Below, in pieces: positions 53,654 to 62,646 of a DNA stretch of 64,000 nucleotides. A program made the position numbers and the translations under genes. Within the stretch, counting starts at the first letter, position 1, and each line of letters starts with the position of its first letter. Under the pieces are notes generated by a model, which saw nothing but the letters and a program-made list of their open reading frames with translations, searched no databases and had not been told where the DNA came from. This DNA comes from an uncultured Bacteroides sp. (GTDB lineage: Bacteria > Bacteroidota > Bacteroidia > Bacteroidales > Bacteroidaceae): assembly GCA_949289265.1 (NCBI GenBank), contig CASENE010000072.1, positions 1 through 64,000 on the forward strand, in the 5' to 3' direction.

Positions 53654-55441
53654 TTAGTCGAAGTCAAGTTTGATAAGCTCGTAGTTCTTGGTGAAATGCA
53701 CGAAGAACACCTTGCGGTTGATGAACCCGCCCCAGTTGTTGACGCGCTGGAATTTGAATCCGGTCTGGATGGGGACAAGGTTCAACTGCTGGATATCCTT
53801 CTCAAACTCGGTGCCGTAGGCAGAGAGGCCTTTCAAGAAGAAGAATCCGGTATCGAAGCCCAGCATGCCGAATTTCGGATAGCGTTCGTCCATGTCTTTG
53901 CCATACCATTTCTGGTAGTTCCGTGTGAAGTTGGTGGCTGCCGGCAGCAGGTTGTTGGTATAGAACGACGAGTAGAAATAAGTATCCAGCTCGAAGAAGG
54001 AGTCCAGATGGTCTTTGGTGTAGGTCTGCCACTCCGGATAGCCGAAGAGGTGGATGTCTTGCTCGGGCATTTCGCGCACCAGCAACGTCAGCTTGGGCAG
54101 CAGGTTGATGAGCGTCACGTTGCTGCCCGACGTGGGGATGAACACGTTCTTTTTGCCAGTGGCCAGTACGGCCTTGAGCGATTCCAGGCTGGCGTCTTCC
54201 TTTAAACTGGCAGGGGCGATGCCTTGACGTCGTAGTTCCTCTTTCAGCCCCTTGATGAACTCAGCCTTGTCCTTGGTGCCTGTCGTAGCCTCGATAAAGA
54301 TGATGTTGGCTTTGCCGAACTGGCGCAGGAAGTGGTCGTACACTTCGGAATACAGGTAAGACTGCGGGGTGTTGATTTGATAGACATAGGGGTTGCTGAA
54401 CACCGTGTTGTCCTTCGAGGTGAAGGGGATGACCAGCCGGATGTGGTTCTTCTGCGCAAAGTCTGCCAAAGGCCGGATGTGCGGCTGGTAAAGCGGGCCG
54501 AAAATGATGTCCATTTGCTTCATTTCGGGCTTGCTCAACAAGGAAGCTAACGAAGAGTTTTCGCTGCCGGAGTTATAAGTATAGAGTTCGACGGAGGTGC
54601 CGGTGCGTTTCAGGCTGTCCACGGCCATTAGGAAACCTTCGTAATATTCAATCATACGGGCCGCTTCGCTTCGTGCCACGTTGTAGAAGGGGAGGATGAC
54701 GGCCGTGCGGATGGTTTTGAAGCGTTTCACTTGGTCTTTGTTGGCCTGGAAAAGCTCAGCGTCGGTGGGAACATGGGACGGGCCTTGTGTCTTTGCCTCG
54801 GTCTGGGCCTTGGGATAGGGGATGCAGAGCCACGAGCCTCGTTTCAGTTTCTCCTTGTTCTTTATCTCGGGATTGGCGGCAATCAGCTCTTCTTCGCTGA
54901 TGTTGTATTTGCGGCTGATGCTGTACACCGTTTCGCGGCGTTTCACTTTGTGCATGTCCCGGCAGGGCGATTCTATGGGGCCTTGCACGACGTCCGATGC
55001 AGGCGTGGCTACCGCTTGGGCTTCCTTCTGCAGGGTGGGGTCGGCTGCGGGGATGCGGATGACCTGCCCGATGCGGAAGTTGTCCGCGCTAAGTCCGGGG
55101 TTGGCGTCGCAGATGGCTTCGGCCGTGGTGTGATATTGGCGGGTCAGGGCGTAGAGCGTTTCGCCGGCAGCGATGGTGTGGAAGGTAGGCATATGCTCGT
55201 TGCTTGTCGTGCTTTGGGGGATGCGTAGCGTTTGGCCGGCCAGTATCTTTTGGTCGCTGCCCGGGTTGAGCCGCACGATGTCAGCCTGGCTGATGCCATA
55301 CATGCTGGCGATGGAGTAGAGGCTTTGCCCGCGTTCGATGGTATGGAGGAAATAGGAAGGAGTTTCTTCCTGTGCCTGGATGCCCGTGAGGCAAGCGCTT
55401 GCCATCAGCAGGGTGCAGATAAGTCGGTTAATCTTTTTCAT
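53654..55441 (-). CDS. LysM-repeat protein with periplasmic-binding-protein domain
   Basis: 595 aa with start at 55441 (MKKINRLICTL). Signal peptide ends IQAQ. Three LysM peptidoglycan-binding repeats follow (about residues 30-75, 85-130 and 160-205; for example HTIERGQSLYSIASMYGIS and HTIAAGETLYALTRQYHTT). From about 250 the rest is a type I periplasmic-binding fold (AVILPFYNVARSEAARMIEYYEG, IIFGPLYQPHIRPLADFA, GYPEW, GFDTGFFFLKGL). The design recalls LpoA-like regulators of cell-wall synthases, where such a fold is tethered to wall; this analogy is inference. Confidence 0.88.
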   Translation of the reverse strand: MKKINRLICTLLMASACLTGIQAQEETPSYFLHTIERGQSLYSIASMYGISQADIVRLNPGSDQKILAGQTLRIPQSTTSNEHMPTFHTIAAGETLYALTRQYHTTAEAICDANPGLSADNFRIGQVIRIPAADPTLQKEAQAVATPASDVVQGPIESPCRDMHKVKRRETVYSISRKYNISEEELIAANPEIKNKEKLKRGSWLCIPYPKAQTEAKTQGPSHVPTDAELFQANKDQVKRFKTIRTAVILPFYNVARSEAARMIEYYEGFLMAVDSLKRTGTSVELYTYNSGSENSSLASLLSKPEMKQMDIIFGPLYQPHIRPLADFAQKNHIRLVIPFTSKDNTVFSNPYVYQINTPQSYLYSEVYDHFLRQFGKANIIFIEATTGTKDKAEFIKGLKEELRRQGIAPASLKEDASLESLKAVLATGKKNVFIPTSGSNVTLINLLPKLTLLVREMPEQDIHLFGYPEWQTYTKDHLDSFFELDTYFYSSFYTNNLLPAATNFTRNYQKWYGKDMDERYPKFGMLGFDTGFFFLKGLSAYGTEFEKDIQQLNLVPIQTGFKFQRVNNWGGFINRKVFFVHFTKNYELIKLDFD

Positions 55442-55489
55442 GCCTTGTATGAGGTCTGTGCGAATTACGTTTGATATTAAAATTAGGGG

Positions 55490-55521
55490 CAAAGGTAGTA
55501 ATAATGTGTTATTCCCGCCAA
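55490..55521 (-). promoter_or_regulatory. Promoter of LysM/PorT operon
   Basis: Minus strand: TTG (55521-55519), 21 nt spacing and TACCTTTG (55497-55490). Confidence 0.65.
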
Positions 55522-55712
55522 TGGATTGCGTTAAGAAATAATATTCTGCTCCTTTCCCCCGAAAATACCTCTGGTAATGCTGGATATTCGGCGGGAAACC
55601 TGTATTTTTGCACGTATTTGCAGGCGGGGTTCATGGGGCGTGGGCGCTCTTGCCGGGAGTCTGTATGCAGGCTTCCCGGATCTCTGCCTGTATGAACCAA
55701 TGAATCAAGATT

Positions 55713-58541
55713 ATGCAAGACGAACAAGAATACATCTGCATTTACGGTGCCCGCGTGCACAACCTGAAGAATATTGATGTCTGCATTCCCCGCGATAGCC
55801 TCACGGTCATCACAGGGTTGAGCGGCAGCGGCAAGTCGTCACTGGCCTTCGATACCCTGTTTGCAGAAGGGCAACGGCGATACATTGAGACTTTTTCTGC
55901 CTATGCCCGCAACTTCCTGGGCAACTTGGAGCGTCCAGACGTGGACAAGATAACGGGCTTGAGTCCTGTCATTTCCATTGAGCAGAAGACCACCAACAAG
56001 AATCCGCGTTCCACCGTAGGCACCACTACCGAGATCTACGACTTCCTGCGCCTGCTTTACGCTCGGGCCGGTGTGGCTTATTCTTATCTGTCGGGCGAGA
56101 AGATGGTGAAATATACCGAGGAACAGATTATCGAACTTATCTTGCGCGAATACAAGGGACGTCGCATCTACCTGCTGGCTCCGCTGGTGCGTAACCGAAA
56201 AGGGCATTATAAGGAACTGTTCGAGCAGGTACGCAAGAAGGGCTATCTGTATGTACGTGTGGACGGCGAAGTGCGCGAGGCCTTGCCTGGCATGAAGTTG
56301 GATCGATATAAGAATCATGATGTGGAGGTGGTCATCGACAAACTGGTACCTCAGGACAAGGATGATGCGCGCCTGCGAAACTCCGTGGCTACGGCCATGA
56401 AGCAGGGCGACGGACTGTTGATGGTGCTGAACCAGGACGATGGCAGTGTGCGGCATTACAGCAAGCGGCTGATGTGTCCCGTCACCGGTCTGTCTTATCG
56501 GGAGCCTGCGCCTCATAACTTCTCTTTCAATTCGCCGCAGGGCGCCTGTCCCAAGTGCAAGGGGTTGGGCGTGGTGAGCCTGATAGACATAGACAAGGTG
56601 ATACCCGACCGAACACTTTCCATAGCCGCCGGTGCCATCATCCCTTTGGGCAAGTACAAGAACAGTATGATATTCTGGCAGATAGAGGCCCTGTTGGAAC
56701 GTTATGAGGCTACGCTGAAGACGCCTGTGGCCGAGCTGTCCGACGAGGCCCTCGACGAGGTGTTGTATGGCTCGGACGAGCGGCTGAAGATACGCGGGCA
56801 GTTGGTGGGCACATCGTCGGACTACTTCGTTACCTTCGAAGGCGTGGTGAAATACATACAGATGATGCAAGACAGCGACATGTCGGCCACGGCACGCAAG
56901 TGGGCCGAGCAGTTTGCGCGGACGGACACGTGTCCCGAGTGCCACGGAGCCCGCCTGAACCGCGAGGCTTTGGCCTACCGGATACACGACAAGAATATTC
57001 ACCAGTTGGCCACGATGGACATCGGCGAATTGTACAGCTGGCTGGCGCATGTCGACGAGTACTTGGACAGTAAACAACGGCAGATCGCAGCCGAGATACT
57101 TAAGGAAATACGCACCCGCTTGAAATTTCTGCTTGATGTGGGCCTGGACTATCTTTCGCTGAACCGCACCTCCATGAGTCTGTCCGGCGGAGAGAGCCAG
57201 CGCATCCGCCTGGCCACGCAGATAGGTTCGCAGCTGGTCAACGTGCTCTATATCCTGGACGAGCCCAGCATCGGCTTGCACCAGCGCGACAACGAACGCT
57301 TGATACATTCCCTGCAAGAACTGCGCGACATCGGCAATACAGTCATCGTGGTGGAGCATGACAGGGACATGATGCTGGCTGCCGACTACGTGGTGGACAT
57401 GGGACCCAAGGCCGGACGCCTGGGGGGCGAAGTGGTCTTTGCCGGCACGCCCCGCGAAATGTTGCGCACGCACACGCTCACCTCGCAATACCTCAATGGC
57501 GAACGGGCTATACAAGTGCCTTCCGTAAGGCGCACGGGCAACGGGCACGCTCTCTGCCTGCACGGTGCGCGGGGCAACAACCTGAAGAACGTCGATGTAC
57601 GCTTTCCCTTGGGTACCTTCATTTGCGTTACCGGCGTGTCGGGCAGCGGCAAATCTACCCTGATCAACGAAACCCTGCAACCCATCCTTTCCCAACGATT
57701 CTACCGTTCGCTGCAAGACCCCTTGCCCTACGACAGCATTGAGGGCCTGGAATACATAGACAAGGTGGTCAACGTAGACCAGTCGCCCTTGGGGCGTACC
57801 CCCCGCTCCAATCCCGCTACCTACACCGGGGTGTTCCAAGACATACGCGACCTCTTCGCAGGCTTGCCAGAGTCGAAGATGCGAGGTTACAAACCCGGGC
57901 GTTTCTCGTTCAACGTCAGTGGGGGACGCTGCGAGGCGTGTCAGGGCAACGGATACAAGACTATCGAAATGAACTTCCTGCCCGATGTCTACGTGCCTTG
58001 CGAAGTGTGCCACGGCCGACGCTATAATCGCGAGACGCTGGAGGTACGCTACAAGGGTAAGTCCATAGCCGACGTGTTGGACATGACCATCAACCTGGCC
58101 GTGGACTTCTTCGAGAACGTTCCCGCAATCCTGCACAAGATAAAAGTGCTGCAAGACGTGGGCCTGGGCTACATCAAGCTCGGCCAGTCCAGCACCACCC
58201 TCTCCGGGGGCGAGAGCCAGCGCGTCAAGCTGGCTACCGAACTGGCCAAACGCGACACGGGACGCACGCTCTATATCTTGGACGAGCCCACCACGGGCCT
58301 GCATTTTGAGGACATACGTGTCTTGCTTTCTGTGCTGAACCGTTTGGTGGACAGGGGCAACACGGTACTTGTTATCGAACATAACCTGGACGTCGTCAAG
58401 ACGGCTGACTACATCGTCGACATGGGTCCCGAAGGGGGGCGCGGTGGAGGTGAAGTGCTCTGCTGCGGCACTCCGGAAGAGGTGGCCCTCAGCTCCCGCG
58501 GTTTCACTCCCCGCTTTCTGCGACAAGAACTGCACCTGTAG
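55713..58541 (+). CDS. uvrA: Excinuclease ABC subunit A
   Basis: DNA-damage recognition ATPase of nucleotide excision repair. 942 aa, full length. Two ABC modules: Walker A GLSGSGKS at 35-42 and GVSGSGKST in the second half; signatures [12 protein letters not shown] and [12 protein letters not shown]; Walker B LYILDEPS and [11 protein letters not shown]. Zinc modules [14 protein letters not shown] and [11 protein letters not shown]...CEVCHGRR are intact. A -7 box TATTTTTG lies at 55603-55610. Monocistronic. Some Bacteroides carry more than one UvrA; this copy shows no defect. Confidence 0.95.
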   Translation: MQDEQEYICIYGARVHNLKNIDVCIPRDSLTVITGLSGSGKSSLAFDTLFAEGQRRYIETFSAYARNFLGNLERPDVDKITGLSPVISIEQKTTNKNPRSTVGTTTEIYDFLRLLYARAGVAYSYLSGEKMVKYTEEQIIELILREYKGRRIYLLAPLVRNRKGHYKELFEQVRKKGYLYVRVDGEVREALPGMKLDRYKNHDVEVVIDKLVPQDKDDARLRNSVATAMKQGDGLLMVLNQDDGSVRHYSKRLMCPVTGLSYREPAPHNFSFNSPQGACPKCKGLGVVSLIDIDKVIPDRTLSIAAGAIIPLGKYKNSMIFWQIEALLERYEATLKTPVAELSDEALDEVLYGSDERLKIRGQLVGTSSDYFVTFEGVVKYIQMMQDSDMSATARKWAEQFARTDTCPECHGARLNREALAYRIHDKNIHQLATMDIGELYSWLAHVDEYLDSKQRQIAAEILKEIRTRLKFLLDVGLDYLSLNRTSMSLSGGESQRIRLATQIGSQLVNVLYILDEPSIGLHQRDNERLIHSLQELRDIGNTVIVVEHDRDMMLAADYVVDMGPKAGRLGGEVVFAGTPREMLRTHTLTSQYLNGERAIQVPSVRRTGNGHALCLHGARGNNLKNVDVRFPLGTFICVTGVSGSGKSTLINETLQPILSQRFYRSLQDPLPYDSIEGLEYIDKVVNVDQSPLGRTPRSNPATYTGVFQDIRDLFAGLPESKMRGYKPGRFSFNVSGGRCEACQGNGYKTIEMNFLPDVYVPCEVCHGRRYNRETLEVRYKGKSIADVLDMTINLAVDFFENVPAILHKIKVLQDVGLGYIKLGQSSTTLSGGESQRVKLATELAKRDTGRTLYILDEPTTGLHFEDIRVLLSVLNRLVDRGNTVLVIEHNLDVVKTADYIVDMGPEGGRGGGEVLCCGTPEEVALSSRGFTPRFLRQELHL

Positions 58542-58714
58542 CTGCCCGTATATACCTATATATAATGGAGTCGACGCACCTACGGAATCCTACCCGTAAT
58601 TGTGGGAGAAACGGATTGACATGATAACAAATTTAGTTTATGCCATTCCAAGGATATGAAAAGGAGAAGGTTCGATGCAATCCGTACAAAGGCGCTACGT
58701 CCTCGTCGGGAAGG

Positions 58715-58780
58715 GTAGGAAAAGGTGGCACTGATTGTAGGAAAAGGTGGCACCTTTTCTATACCAAGGTAGCCACTACC
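58715..58780. repeat. 22-bp tandem repeats with hairpin after uvrA
   Basis: Two near-identical 22-bp units starting GTAGGAAAAGGTGGCAC (58715-58736, 58737-58758) and a weaker third (58759-58780). The second contains AAAAGGTG and CACCTTTT (58742-58749, 58751-58758), a near-perfect hairpin. It is in the 324-nt gap between uvrA and the YbaK-like gene; nothing else is seen there. Confidence 0.65.
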
Positions 58781-58865
58781 TTCTTCCTTTGTCGTAGCTT
58801 CGTGTGACAAACCAACGCTCAACATCTGCATACTGTCATTAAAAACAACGATAAAAACAATAAAG

Positions 58866-59351
58866 ATGAAACAGAAAATCAATAAGACCAACGCAGCCCG
58901 CCTCTTAGACCGGGACGGGATAGCGTACGAACTGATACCCTACGAGGTGGACGAGGCTGACCTGAGTGCTGTGCACGTGGCTGCATCGCTGGGCGAGGAC
59001 ATCGACCGTGTGTTCAAGACGCTTGTCTTGCATGGCGACAAGACGGGGTACTTCGTCTGCGTTGTTCCTGGCGAACACGAGGTAGACCTGAAATTGGCTG
59101 CGCGCGTCAGTGGAAACAAGAAGTGCGACCTCATCCCCGTCAAGGAACTGCTGCCCCTCACGGGATATATCCGTGGAGGCTGCTCGCCCATCGGCATGAA
59201 GAAACCTTTCCCCACGTATATTCATCGCACATGCCTGGAGTTCGACTATATCTATGTCAGTGCCGGCGTGCGAGGCTTGCAGCTGAAAATCGCTCCGCAA
59301 GACCTTGTCCGCGAAGTCGGAGCAGAAGTTTGTGACTTATATGTCGGATAA
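58866..59351 (+). CDS. YbaK/EbsC-type aminoacyl-tRNA deacylase
   Basis: 161-aa Cys-tRNA(Pro)/Cys-tRNA deacylase that clears misacylated tRNA. Family features are TNAARLLDRDGIAYEL, the VAASLGEDIDRVFKTLV segment with the key Lys, YFVCVVPGEHEVDLKLAA and GYIRGGCSPIGMKK, then the FDYIYVSAGVRGLQL strand. It is a stand-alone domain, not the ProRS insertion. Starts after an A-rich leader; a POT transporter follows 84 nt later with its own -7 box. Confidence 0.93.
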   Translation: MKQKINKTNAARLLDRDGIAYELIPYEVDEADLSAVHVAASLGEDIDRVFKTLVLHGDKTGYFVCVVPGEHEVDLKLAARVSGNKKCDLIPVKELLPLTGYIRGGCSPIGMKKPFPTYIHRTCLEFDYIYVSAGVRGLQLKIAPQDLVREVGAEVCDLYVG

Positions 59352-59435
59352 TCCGGCAAATTGTCTATATTTGCATCCCATAACCAACGTGTATGTAAAC
59401 AGGAATTATTACTAAACTAAAATCAATCTTACGTT

Positions 59436-61007
59436 ATGTTCAAAAATCATCCTAAAGGACTGGTGGCCGCAGCCATCTCCAACATGGGCGAGCGCTTCGG
59501 ATATTACATCATGAACGCTGTCCTCGTGCTGTTCCTATGCTCCAAGTTTGGCTTGAGCGACGAGACCAGCTCCATCATCTACTCCGTGTTCTATTGCGGC
59601 ATCTATGTGCTCAGTTTGGTGGGCGGCATCATTGCCGACCGCACGCAAAATTACAAGGGTACCATCGTGGCGGGTCTCGTGGTGATGTCGCTGGGCTACG
59701 TCATCCTTTCTATTCCCGTCTTCGCCCAGGCCGGCAACATTGGTTGGTTGCTGCCGCTGACGTGCGTGGCCTTGTTCTTCATCGCCTTTGGCAACGGCCT
59801 CTTCAAGGGCAATCTGCAGGCCATAGTGGGACAGATGTACGACAACCTGGAACGCGAAGCTGAGAAGCAGGGCCCCGACGCTCTTCGCCTGGCCCGCAGC
59901 CGACGCGATTCGGGCTTTCAGATATTCTACGTGTTCATTAACATCGGCGGACTCATTGCGCCCTTCGTGGCCCCGCTGCTGCGCGAGTGGTGGCTGAAGG
60001 CTCACCAGCTGGTCTATAACGCCGACCTGCCTGCCTTGTGCCACCAATATATTGCCCATGCCACGGGCGGTACAGCCATGACGCCTGACCACGTGGCCAA
60101 CCTGAACGAATTGGTAACGAAAGTGGGCGGCACACTGACTGAGAACCTGTTGCCCTTCTGCACGCAGTATCTGAAGATATTCAACGAAGGCATTCACTAT
60201 TCATTCATCGCTTCGGTGGCAGCTATGCTGATATCGTTGTTCATCTTCTTGGGATATAAGAAGATATTCCCCACTCCGGGTAAGAAGGAGAAGCAGGAGG
60301 CGGCAGGTTATACGGCCGAAGAGCGCATTGCCATGGCGGCCGAGATCAAGCAGCGCCTGTATGCCCTGTTTGCCGTGCTGGGCATTGTTATCTTCTTCTG
60401 GTTTTCTTTCCATCAAAACGGGCAGTCGCTGTCCCTCTTTGCACGCGATTTCGTAGTGACGGACAGCATAGCGCCTGAAATTTGGCAGGCGGTCAATCCC
60501 TTCTTTGTCATTGTGCTGACGCCCCTTATCATGATGTATTTCGGCGCACTGGCCCGTCGCGGCAAGCAGATATCCACCCCGAAGAAGATAGCCATCGGTA
60601 TGGGCATTGCAGGCATGGCCTTCCTGTTCCTCGTGATTTATTCAGCCATCCAGGGCTATCCCTCTGGCACAGACTTCAAGGCTATGGCCGATTCAGCCAA
60701 GGCCGGACTCAAGGCAGGCCCGTGGGTGCTGATTGTGGTATATTTCTTCTTGACAGTGGCTGAGCTGTTCATTTCTCCGTTGGGCCTCTCGTTCGTGTCC
60801 AAGGTTGCCCCCAAGCACCTGCAGGGCTTGTGCCAGGGCTTGTGGTTGGGTGCCACGGCCATCGGCAATCTCTTCTTGTGGGTAGGCCCGCTGATGTATA
60901 ACAAGATTCCCATCTGGCAGTGCTGGGCTGTGTTCTTCATCGTGTGCCTGTTGTCTATGGGCGTGATGCTGGGCATGGTGAAGTGGCTGGAGCGTGTCAC
61001 CAAATAA
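59436..61007 (+). CDS. POT/PTR-family proton-coupled peptide transporter
   Basis: Inner-membrane di/tripeptide importer, 523 aa, about 12-14 helices. The signature SNMGERFGYYIMNAVLVLFL holds the ExxERFxYY motif that couples protons; GGIIADRTQNYKGTI is the loop motif and FINIGGLIAPFVAPLL the PTR2 signature. The middle carries a cytosolic insertion (about 195-255). The -7 box is TATATTTG at 59366-59373. A terminator follows. With the OPT gene at the window edge this gives two oligopeptide uptake systems in the area. Confidence 0.92.
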   Translation: MFKNHPKGLVAAAISNMGERFGYYIMNAVLVLFLCSKFGLSDETSSIIYSVFYCGIYVLSLVGGIIADRTQNYKGTIVAGLVVMSLGYVILSIPVFAQAGNIGWLLPLTCVALFFIAFGNGLFKGNLQAIVGQMYDNLEREAEKQGPDALRLARSRRDSGFQIFYVFINIGGLIAPFVAPLLREWWLKAHQLVYNADLPALCHQYIAHATGGTAMTPDHVANLNELVTKVGGTLTENLLPFCTQYLKIFNEGIHYSFIASVAAMLISLFIFLGYKKIFPTPGKKEKQEAAGYTAEERIAMAAEIKQRLYALFAVLGIVIFFWFSFHQNGQSLSLFARDFVVTDSIAPEIWQAVNPFFVIVLTPLIMMYFGALARRGKQISTPKKIAIGMGIAGMAFLFLVIYSAIQGYPSGTDFKAMADSAKAGLKAGPWVLIVVYFFLTVAELFISPLGLSFVSKVAPKHLQGLCQGLWLGATAIGNLFLWVGPLMYNKIPIWQCWAVFFIVCLLSMGVMLGMVKWLERVTK

Positions 61008-61035
61008 CGCCGTCCTCTGTCGTTAGACGTTAAAA

Positions 61036-61092
61036 AGACCGGTTCCTTTCTGTGTAGGTGTATAACTGCAGAAGGGAACCGGTCTCGTTTTT
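61036..61092. terminator. Bidirectional terminator after POT gene
   Basis: 14-nt arms AGACCGGTTCCTTT (61036-61049) and 61072-61085 with a 22-nt loop, A tract on the left and T tract on the right. Confidence 0.8.
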
Positions 61093-61131
61093 AAGGGCGG
61101 AAGATGCCGACGGATGAGGCTGTGTGTGCAC

Positions 61132-61629
61132 TCAGATGTCCATGGCCATGATATAGTCGTTCATGTAATAGCCGTTGCCGATGGGGAAGTCGCCTTCTCG
61201 TGCCTGGGTCATCCCCATGCGGCGGTAGAACCGTAGGGCGTGTTCGTTGTGGCGGTTTACGTTCAGTTCCATGCGGCAGGGGGCGGGGTGCACTTCCTTG
61301 ATATATCGGATGGCCTGCCTGAAGAGGAAGCTGCCGCAGTGTGCGCCCTGAAAGTAGGGGAGGACGTAGATTTTCTCCAGATGGAACAAGTCTTTGCCAT
61401 CAGGGCGTACGGACACATAGCCGGCAGCCTCACATTCTTCATAAGCCAGCAGGTAGACGTGTCCCTCGTGCATCTGCCGGAGAATATTGGCTTCGGAATA
61501 CATCCAGTCCATCATGTAGTCTGTCTGTTCGGGCGTGAGGATATCCCGGTAGGTGAGGGGGAATACTTGTTGCGCCAGCTTCCGTATCAGGGCGCAGTCT
61601 TCAGTAGTAGCTTTTCGGATGGTAAACAT
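61132..61629 (-). CDS. GNAT-family N-acetyltransferase
   Basis: 165 aa with start at 61629 (MFTIRKATTEDCALIRKLA), the usual GNAT beginning; the longer open frame adds an unlikely His-rich stretch. The acetyl-CoA loop is read in HLEKIYVLPYFQGAHCGSFLFRQAI, and ELNVNRHNEHALRFYRRMGM is the C-terminal GNAT motif. It probably acetylates a small molecule or an N terminus; the acceptor is unknown. Followed on its 5' side by a DUF1460 gene on the same strand (142-nt gap). Confidence 0.88.
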   Translation of the reverse strand: MFTIRKATTEDCALIRKLAQQVFPLTYRDILTPEQTDYMMDWMYSEANILRQMHEGHVYLLAYEECEAAGYVSVRPDGKDLFHLEKIYVLPYFQGAHCGSFLFRQAIRYIKEVHPAPCRMELNVNRHNEHALRFYRRMGMTQAREGDFPIGNGYYMNDYIMAMDI

Positions 61630-61771
61630 AGTGTGTGAGTGATTGAGAGGGTTGTGGATATGGAAAGAAGGTGTGTCGAAACGGGAATGAGCTTTCATCC
61701 TGTCGGAATGATGGTTCCACTCGTGTTTCGCCACACCTTCTTGCGTGTAGGGTCGGGAATGAGAGAATGGT

Positions 61772-62566
61772 TTACTTCTTCATCCTCAGCACCCGTATGC
61801 CAGTCCAGGTCTTGTTGTTCTTAAGCATTTGCGCCAAGGCCGTGGTCGATGCCAACACCTTGCCTTCGGACGACGAGGCGTGGATGAGCGTCAGCTTGCC
61901 GTCGGCATAGAAGGCAATGCCCATATGCTCCACGTCCAGTCCCGGAATGTTGGTGGTAAGGGCGATGATGTCGCCATTCTTTATCCACGCCAGTCCGTTG
62001 TAAGGCACTTTGTCTTTGGGCAGGTAGTGTATCGTCTTTCCGCTGAGCCCTTGTTCTATCTGGCGCATCTTTTCCACGTTCTCGGGCGACTGGGCCAATT
62101 GCTTGTATTGCTGCGGATGGGTACTCATGTATGACAGGTTGACCGTCATGACGTCGGCGCTCTTTTCGGCCGTTACGTCTTCCAGGAATCCGTGGCGCAC
62201 GCCGTTGTCCACCCAGTCCGTGATGTAGTGCAAGCGCGACGTATAGCCGTCGATTTTCCCGTCGCGATAGCGTATCATCTGCAACTTCTGTGCGAAGGTT
62301 CCTTCCGATATGTCGCCGTTGACAATGGGGCAGAGCGATTCTGCCAATACATATTCTACAAACGTGGTGCAATCCACCTCGTCGCAGTTCAGAATGAGTT
62401 CTTCGGGGCCGTCCACATCCAGCGTGTGTGCCACATAGGGCGTATCCAGATACTTGATGGCCGTGGTCAGCATACGGTCTTCTTCGGTCGTCTGGGCCTG
62501 TGCGGCAAACGCTGTGGCCAAAACACAACAGGTGCCCAGCATGAATTTACTGATTATCCGTTTCAT
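61772..62566 (-). CDS. DUF1460 N-acetylmuramoyl-L-alanine amidase-like protein
   Basis: 264 aa with signal peptide ending AAQAQ. DUF1460 proteins have an NlpC/P60-like cysteine hydrolase fold acting on cell-wall fragments. The probable nucleophile Cys66 is in NCDEVDCTTFVEYVLA, and the catalytic His in DVEHMGIAFY; GLAWIKNGDIIAL and SYMSTHPQQYKQLA are also typical. It is likely periplasmic and may cut muropeptides for recycling. Complete, with no odd features. Confidence 0.9.
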   Translation of the reverse strand: MKRIISKFMLGTCCVLATAFAAQAQTTEEDRMLTTAIKYLDTPYVAHTLDVDGPEELILNCDEVDCTTFVEYVLAESLCPIVNGDISEGTFAQKLQMIRYRDGKIDGYTSRLHYITDWVDNGVRHGFLEDVTAEKSADVMTVNLSYMSTHPQQYKQLAQSPENVEKMRQIEQGLSGKTIHYLPKDKVPYNGLAWIKNGDIIALTTNIPGLDVEHMGIAFYADGKLTLIHASSSEGKVLASTTALAQMLKNNKTWTGIRVLRMKK

Positions 62567-62646
62567 TGTTGCAATTGGTTTTGATAGATAATATTTTTTT
62601 AGATGTTAATGCTATGATATGCTTATGTCCCTTTGGGGGGGGAAGA

